A DNA stretch of 64,000 bases from Opitutus sp. GAS368. Its GTDB lineage: Bacteria; Verrucomicrobiota; Verrucomicrobiia; Opitutales; Opitutaceae. A program made the position numbers and the translations under genes. Numbering within the stretch: the stretch's first letter is position 1; each line of letters begins with the position of its first letter. Below the pieces are notes generated by a model, which was not told where the DNA came from, made no database searches, and worked only from the letters and a program-made list of their open reading frames with translations. The stretch is from assembly GCA_945903545.1 (NCBI GenBank), contig CAMDOO010000003.1:1-64000 (forward strand), read 5' to 3'. Of this stretch, positions 62,005-64,000 are shown piece after piece.

Positions 62005-62104
62005 GGCGAACTCGGCGTGAAATCCATCCTGCCGGAAAAAATGCACCGAATGAGCGATTGAGTGAAAGATTGGGGCGGTTTCCTGCGTTCTGGGAGGTAT
62101 GGAC
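62005..62104 (+). repeat. leader repeat, copy 2, before the ORF6N gene
   Basis: Second copy of the unit at 60675-60772 (GGCGAACTCGGCGTGAAATC, GTGAAAGATTGGGGCGG, GGTATGGAC). The ATG in the last bases is the start codon of the ORF6N gene. Confidence 0.85.
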
Positions 62105-62653
62105 ACCCATACTGCCCTTCCACCCATCCACGTCGTCCGCGGCCAGCGCGTCATTCTCGATAGCGACCTGGCCAAGCTCTACGAGGTGCCGACCAAGGTC
62201 TTCAACCAGACGATCCGCAGAAACCTCGACCGCTTTCCGCCGGACTTTCTTTTTCAGCTTACGCCAGAGGAGCTTGCAGACGTGAAGTCCAGGGTGGTGT
62301 CTGTGAGTCCGACTGACGCGCCGTCTTTAAGGTCACAAATTGTGACCTTAAAGAACCCTGGCCGGGGGCAGCACCGGAAGTACCTGCCTTTGGCCTTCAC
62401 CGAACACGGGGCCATCATGGCGGCAATGATCCTCCGCAGCCCCCATGCGGTGGCGATGAGCGTCTACGTCGTCCGCGCCTATGTGCGGATGCGGGAAGCG
62501 TTGCTGACCAACGCCGTCATCCTCAAGCGCCTCGCTCAAGTCGACAAGCGGCTGCTGGAGCACGATGTGGTTCTCCGGGATGTGGTCGGAAAGCTTCAGC
62601 CACTCCTTGATCCGCCGCCCGCGCCGCCCAAACACCGGATCGGATTTCATTAA
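62099..62653 (+). CDS. ORF6N-domain (KilA-N-like) DNA-binding protein
   Basis: 184-residue protein. The ORF6N domain is complete: VRGQRVILDSDLAKLYEVPT, VFNQTIRRNLDRFPPDFLFQ, LTPEE, SLRSQIVTLKNPGRGQHRKY and LPLAFTEHGAIMAAMILRSP; a coiled tail follows (ILKRLAQVDKRLLEHDVVLR). Such proteins occur in phages and chromosomal islands. Codons for RSQIVT form the palindrome core AGGTCACAAATTGTGACCT, here with 15-base arms (62324-62338/62340-62354). It starts at the end of a leader repeat. Confidence 0.9.
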   Translation: MDTHTALPPIHVVRGQRVILDSDLAKLYEVPTKVFNQTIRRNLDRFPPDFLFQLTPEELADVKSRVVSVSPTDAPSLRSQIVTLKNPGRGQHRKYLPLAFTEHGAIMAAMILRSPHAVAMSVYVVRAYVRMREALLTNAVILKRLAQVDKRLLEHDVVLRDVVGKLQPLLDPPPAPPKHRIGFH

Positions 62654-62664
62654 GAAGCCAAACC

Positions 62665-62762
62665 TGGCGCTTTCGGGGTCCTTCTCTGCGCTCCCTGTGG
62701 CCTCTGCGTGAAACCTTCCGGTTGTCCGGAAAGATTAGCGCGGATTAGCGAAGCTTAGCGTT
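62665..62762. repeat. repeat tracts before the PhoX gene end
   Basis: TCTCTGCGCTCCCTGTGGCC (one arm of the CACAGAG type) and GATTAGCGCGGATTAGCGAA stand in the gap between two convergent genes. No gene. Confidence 0.6.
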
Positions 62763-62778
62763 CCTCTCCCCATCCGGC

Positions 62779-64000
62779 TCAGGTCGCCGCGGGCGCCGCG
62801 GCCGCGGCAGGCGGAGTCTCCGGCGGGATCACCGACACGGGCGGGGTCTTCTTCAGGCTGTCCCAAGGGCCGGTGATCGCGAGCGTGAGGCCCGGAACCT
62901 GGATGTTCACGAACATCGTCGGGTGGTTCGGTGCGAAGCAGATGCCGGCCAGCTCGGAGATGGTCAGGTAACGGTTGCGTCCGAGGGTGTATATTTTGCC
63001 GTCGGGCGTCACGCCGCGGAGGTAGTTCGAGGCGGCGACGGCCCCGACCACCGGAGTGGGGGCGGCGTTGTCCTCGCAGATGAGCAGGTCGCCCCAGGGT
63101 GCGACCGTGACGTTGTCGCAGCTCTCGAGCAGCGCGGAGTTGTTGGGCTCGAGGTAGAGCTCGAGTGTGCCGGGATTGGCTTCCTCGCCGGGTGTGCCCT
63201 CGGCCGGGCTCGGGCGGTAGCGGAAGATCTGGCCGCGCTGGGTGAGGCCGCCGTTGGTGCAGGCGAAGAAGACCTCGTTGTTGCCGAACCACATGCCCTC
63301 GCCACGGGCGAACACCGCGGCCCCGAGGGCGGCACCGCGGGTGCGGAGGTCGTCCTTGGGCGACTCGACGGCACCGATGTCGAGCCACTGCACGGGCATC
63401 GGCACATTCGGCCGCATCGTGGGGCCGCCGGTCTCGGGGTAGTTCCGGGTCTCGTAGGTCTTCTTTCCCTTCACGGCCAGCACCTGCAGCCGGCCGCCGG
63501 CGGCGAGCTGGCGCGGGGTGTTCGGGATGAAGCGGTAGATCAGGCCGTCGCTCCGGTCCTCGGTCTGGTACACGATGCTGGTGCGCGGATCGACGGCGAC
63601 AGCCTCATGGTTGAAGCGCCCCATCGCCTTCAGGGGCACGGGCACGGTGAGCCCGATCTCGGTGGAGGCGGGGACCTCGAAGTTGTAGCCGTGCTCCTTC
63701 TCGTTGTTGTCGCTGACACCCTCGACCGCCTCCTCGCAGGTGATCCAGGTGCCCCAGGGGGTCGGGCCGCCGGCGCAGTTGTGCATCGTGCCGGCGAGGC
63801 TGAGGAACATCTTCTCCGTGGTTTTCGTGGCGGGATCGTAGACCAGGGTCGAGGTGCCGCCGTTGTGCGGGCGGCCCTTGCCGGCGTCGTAGATCCGCGA
63901 GGCATCGATCTTCGGCAGCAGGTAGTAATCGGCGCCGAACGGGCCGCTCTGCGGCAGCGGCGGGTCGAGTTCGTGGTTGCGGACGAGGATGACGCGGCCA
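62779..64000 (-). CDS. PhoX-family (DUF839) phosphatase, N-terminus outside window
   Basis: At least 406 residues of a DUF839/PhoX protein. Seen: ILVRNHELDPPLPQSGPFGA, GGTSTLVYD, LAGTMHNCAGGPTPWGTWIT-CEE, MGRFNHEAVAVDPRTSIVYQ-TEDRSDGLIYRFIP, and ESCDNVTVAPWGDLLICEDN near the end. The Asn/Glu/Asp pattern matches the calcium/iron-binding propeller of PhoX alkaline phosphatases, which release phosphate from esters outside the cytosol. It ends in an Ala/Pro-rich tail. The signal sequence would lie beyond the window edge. Confidence 0.88.
   Translation of the reverse strand, partial: GRVILVRNHELDPPLPQSGPFGADYYLLPKIDASRIYDAGKGRPHNGGTSTLVYDPATKTTEKMFLSLAGTMHNCAGGPTPWGTWITCEEAVEGVSDNNEKEHGYNFEVPASTEIGLTVPVPLKAMGRFNHEAVAVDPRTSIVYQTEDRSDGLIYRFIPNTPRQLAAGGRLQVLAVKGKKTYETRNYPETGGPTMRPNVPMPVQWLDIGAVESPKDDLRTRGAALGAAVFARGEGMWFGNNEVFFACTNGGLTQRGQIFRYRPSPAEGTPGEEANPGTLELYLEPNNSALLESCDNVTVAPWGDLLICEDNAAPTPVVGAVAASNYLRGVTPDGKIYTLGRNRYLTISELAGICFAPNHPTMFVNIQVPGLTLAITGPWDSLKKTPPVSVIPPETPPAAAAAPAAT

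Overview
The window is GC-rich (about two thirds G+C by eye), gene-dense bacterial chromosome. The gene set suggests Verrucomicrobiota, probably Opitutae/Opitutaceae-like: rpmH-rnpA-yidD-yidC block, GxxExxY gene, DUF4159, CotH and PEP-CTERM genes, a beta-propeller phytase next to a TonB receptor, and many palindromic intergenic repeats. This placement is inference from gene content; no rRNA or tRNA gene was seen.

Layout. 1-2.5 kb: an RND efflux operon facing an ArsR-type repressor across a palindromic operator. 2.9-5.6 kb: metW, metX and yebC. 6-8.9 kb: yidC, yidD, rnpA and rpmH. 9-12.1 kb: a membrane protein, a phosphoesterase and a YgjP-type metallopeptidase. 12.2-14.9 kb: an ECF sigma operon ending in a bactofilin-like/RDD membrane protein. 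15-20.5 kb: a methyltransferase, FKBP, ppnP, two LysM proteins and glpK. 20.6-24.7 kb: an envelope lipoprotein cluster (LpoB/COG3014/YcfL triad). 26.3-29.3 kb: a multiheme cytochrome and an MtrB/PioB-like barrel interrupted by an amber codon. 30.6-34.4 kb: glycosyltransferase, PlcP-like phosphoesterase and MGDG-synthase-like glycosyltransferase, with overlapping starts and stops. 34.5-43.4 kb: mixed housekeeping and CotH/AKR/GH20 genes. 43.6-47.5 kb: TonB receptor and phytase. 48-52.4 kb: rRNA/tRNA methyltransferase, PhoH and DUF6580. 52.8-55.9 kb: a damaged cyclase/cupredoxin/outer-membrane cluster with a chimeric junction. 55.9-60.4 kb: tesA and a YbbA/YbbP-type ABC exporter split by an inverted-repeat-bounded GxxExxY element. 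60.7-62.7 kb: a toxin-antitoxin-like island. 62.8 kb to the end: a PhoX-family phosphatase running off the edge.

Two themes stand out. One is phosphorus economy: PlcP-type lipid remodelling, extracellular phytase with a TonB receptor, and PhoX, although no Pho box was recognised. The other is the density of palindromic repeats. At least six sequence families fill nearly all longer intergenic gaps, and they often supply start or stop codons to neighbouring genes. One family bounds the GxxExxY gene exactly and has two short gene-less relatives elsewhere in the window.
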